From: Rikenellaceae bacterium
GTDB taxonomy: Bacteria > Bacteroidota > Bacteroidia > Bacteroidales > Rikenellaceae
Direction: 5' to 3'
Assembly: GCA_015059845.1 (NCBI GenBank)
Contig: SUZR01000002.1
Span: forward strand, 186,001-250,000
DNA: 64,000 nucleotides
Shown: in pieces, positions 62,328 to 64,000 of the stretch
Layout: each line of letters begins with the position of its first letter
How positions within the stretch are numbered: position 1 is the first letter of the stretch
Notes under the pieces: model-generated
Databases searched by the model: none
What the model was told of the DNA's origin: nothing
What the model saw: the letters and a program-made list of their open reading frames with translations, nothing else
Translations under genes and position numbers: made by a program

Positions 62328-63746
62328 TTACTTAACCCAGTTAGGGAACTCAAACTCGCCCTCGCGGAACTCGGGTGAGATGAAGACATACAAGCCGTCA
62401 ATCTTCTCCTCAAGCCACGCCTTGAAGACTTTATCCTGCTTTTCGGTCAGGGCCATCTCCTCGATTGCAGAATAATCCTCCTCGAGTGTTGCGGCGTGTG
62501 TGGGGATAATCTCCAGCAGCTTAACAATCTTACTATGCTCGTTTCCACGCAGGTCCTCAGAGAGATATGCGTCTGAGACCTCGCCAACCTTCAGCTTGGT
62601 CAAAGCACCATAATCCTGCAAGCTCTTGCCCTCACCGAAATCCTCGCGGCGGAACTTGGTTGCGGTATATTTCACGTTGGCATATTGCGGAGAACTCATC
62701 AACAAATCGTGGTTGGTGACAAGACCACCGTTCATACGTGTGAGTTTATCCTCCGAGAACTTCATCGCTGCATCCTCGAATGTGATAGAGTCCTTACGGA
62801 TAATATTTGCGATACTATCGAGGAACTTGGCGGGCTCCATCAACTCCTCGGTGGTGTAACTCGGACGCAACAAGATATGGCGGCTATGATACATACCATT
62901 CTTGGGCTCGTCGATAAGTTCGATGATATGGAAACCGAAGTCGCTCTCCACAACCTCTGAAATCTGGCCCGGCTTCAGCTTCTCCAACGCATCGGCAAAG
63001 GGCTTTGTAAGCTGTGACAAGGGGCCCGGCGTAAGCTCACCACCTCGCATTGCACTACCCGGGTCAACAGAGTAGGTACGTGCCAAAACGGCCATACTCG
63101 ACTTACCCGAGATGATACGCTCACGCATCTCCAATAGACGCTCGCGAGTACGACGCTTAGCATCCTCCTGTGATGCGGGGAAACGTACTATCTGAGCATA
63201 TACATACTGCTCGGGGACGAGCGGGCGCTCATCCTCTTTAAGATTCTTGAAATACTTCTCAACCTCGCCAGGGGTCACAACTACGTTCGATATAACCTGC
63301 TGCTGCATAGCACGGGCATACTCCTGCTCGGTGATACGCTGGCGCAAAATCTCGCGGTAGTTGAACACAGCCATATGCTGGCGTGACTCCAACTCGGCAA
63401 TCGAGCCTGCCTCGGCAATCATACCCTGCAACTGCTCCTCAACGTATGCGTCAACGCTGGGAGGAGTAAGTGAGTCGATAAGAGCCTGACTGTAAAGCAA
63501 TTTCTGACGCATAAGAGCCTCCAGACTCTCATTCATAGGATCGCGGTCGGTGGTATATCCCTGCTGACGACGCTGCTCAACAATCATATTGGCGTATGTC
63601 TCCACCTCAGAATATAGAATAGCGGATCCTCCTACAACAGCCACAACACGGTCCAATACGACCTGTCGTTTTTGAGCCGTAAGCACTCCTGCCGACATAA
63701 TTACGGCAACGGTAGCTATAAAGGCTAAAGTTTTCTTCTTCAACAT
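62328..63746 (-). CDS. surA: SurA-like periplasmic peptidylprolyl isomerase
   Basis: A 472-residue exported chaperone with a signal peptide (about residues 1-24). The N-terminal SurA-type helical domain is VLDRVVAVVGGSAILYSEVETYA. Two parvulin-type domains follow: the first has SVDPGSAMRGGELTPGPLSQLTKPFADALEKLKPGQISEVVESDFGFHIIEL, the second is more diverged. It escorts outer-membrane proteins to the Bam complex. It is 24 bp after the upstream PPIase-like gene and 14 bp before the OstA-like gene, an envelope biogenesis operon. Confidence 0.9.
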   Translation of the reverse strand: MLKKKTLAFIATVAVIMSAGVLTAQKRQVVLDRVVAVVGGSAILYSEVETYANMIVEQRRQQGYTTDRDPMNESLEALMRQKLLYSQALIDSLTPPSVDAYVEEQLQGMIAEAGSIAELESRQHMAVFNYREILRQRITEQEYARAMQQQVISNVVVTPGEVEKYFKNLKEDERPLVPEQYVYAQIVRFPASQEDAKRRTRERLLEMRERIISGKSSMAVLARTYSVDPGSAMRGGELTPGPLSQLTKPFADALEKLKPGQISEVVESDFGFHIIELIDEPKNGMYHSRHILLRPSYTTEELMEPAKFLDSIANIIRKDSITFEDAAMKFSEDKLTRMNGGLVTNHDLLMSSPQYANVKYTATKFRREDFGEGKSLQDYGALTKLKVGEVSDAYLSEDLRGNEHSKIVKLLEIIPTHAATLEEDYSAIEEMALTEKQDKVFKAWLEEKIDGLYVFISPEFREGEFEFPNWVK

Positions 63747-63770
63747 AATATATAAATTCCTATTTTATTC

Positions 63771-64000
63771 TTACTTTTCAGTTTTGGGGGTTACATCGGC
63801 CGACTCCTCCGAGCCGCTCTGCATATATATCTTCACGTGCCCATCCTCCACGGCCTGGTTGACAATACTCTCCTCGTGGGCCTTGATAATCTCGCTACGA
63901 CGCTGCGTAACCAATATACGGCGTATATTCTCCGACACCAACTCCAACGGCGCCACATTACCCTTGCGGCACACAGAGGTGAAGTCGAAATAGTATCGCA
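63771..64000 (-). CDS. PPIase-like protein, C-terminal fragment (5' end outside window)
   Basis: The minus-strand frame is open to the window edge and ends at 63771, giving 75 visible residues starting RYYFDFTSVCRKGNVAPLELVSENIRRILVTQRR. This resembles the end of the peptidylprolyl-isomerase-like lipoproteins that precede surA in Bacteroidetes (inference). A Ser/Glu-rich tail follows. An internal GTG near 63974 is not the real start, since coding sequence continues upstream of it. Confidence 0.7.
   Translation of the reverse strand, partial: RYYFDFTSVCRKGNVAPLELVSENIRRILVTQRRSEIIKAHEESIVNQAVEDGHVKIYMQSGSEESADVTPKTEK

Overview
The window looks like a chromosomal segment of a gut Bacteroidales bacterium, most like an Alistipes-type (Rikenellaceae) genome. 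Reasons: almost every intergenic region carries the Bacteroidetes promoter signature (TTTG, 19-20 bp, TAnnTTTG); the V/A-type ATPase operon contains a DUF2764 gene; the order bamD-rpoZ-coaBC-recN is the Bacteroidetes one; LpxD, LPS-transport-type and BamD/SurA genes imply an outer membrane; and many secreted or lipoprotein glycan enzymes are present. The genus is an inference from remembered family resemblance, not a search. Base composition is roughly balanced, except for an AT-rich cassette at about 24.1-25.7 kb.

Layout. 1-2.8 kb: V-type ATPase operon (E, DUF2764, A) on the minus strand, diverging from a secreted GH16 glucanase. 4.2-13.2 kb: a DUF4301 gene, then a plus-strand run tricorn-like protease, murB, tilS, holA and a degenerate class IV aminotransferase. 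13.5-17 kb: a large secreted GH106-like glycosidase. 17.1-21.1 kb: coaD, lpxD, two thioredoxin-fold lipoproteins and ruvC. 21.1-24.1 kb: two overlapping small genes, a GNAT-like protein and gcvT. 24.1-26.6 kb: a variable spot with an AT-rich two-gene cassette (an alkyladenine-glycosylase-like protein and an agmatine/peptidylarginine deiminase-like protein), a periplasmic rhodanese, direct repeats, a nested hairpin structure and tRNA-His. 26.7-31.9 kb: heparinase II/III, groES-groEL behind a sigma-54-like promoter, and a ThuA-domain protein.

31.9-39.8 kb, all minus strand: a small envelope operon (tatA-like, LPS-kinase-like, lipoprotein phosphoesterase, barrel-like protein), then GH88-recN-coaBC-rpoZ-bamD. 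40-47.7 kb: a five-gene galactose/glycan cluster (two tandem paralogous GH2 enzymes, galM, galK, sialate O-acetylesterase). 47.8-51 kb: an AzgA-type purine permease with a DUF5020 outer-membrane protein, then an SDR-type L-threonine dehydrogenase. 51.2-59.5 kb: GH99-like lipoprotein, cyclophilin, phosphodiester glycosidase, tRNA-Thr, enolase, NhaC antiporter, sugar-isomerase lipoprotein and a Gfo/Idh/MocA oxidoreductase. 59.8-64 kb: an envelope biogenesis operon (PPIase, SurA-like PPIase, long OstA/LptA-like protein) whose 3' end runs into a 35-bp tandem repeat.

The themes are envelope biogenesis and glycan degradation by scattered enzymes without SusC/SusD pairs in view. The most unusual items are the AT-rich deiminase/glycosylase-like cassette, the sigma-54-type motif upstream of groESL, the cloverleaf-like inverted-repeat structure beside tRNA-His, and a family of dispersed non-coding repeats (three sites) that behaves like a MITE.
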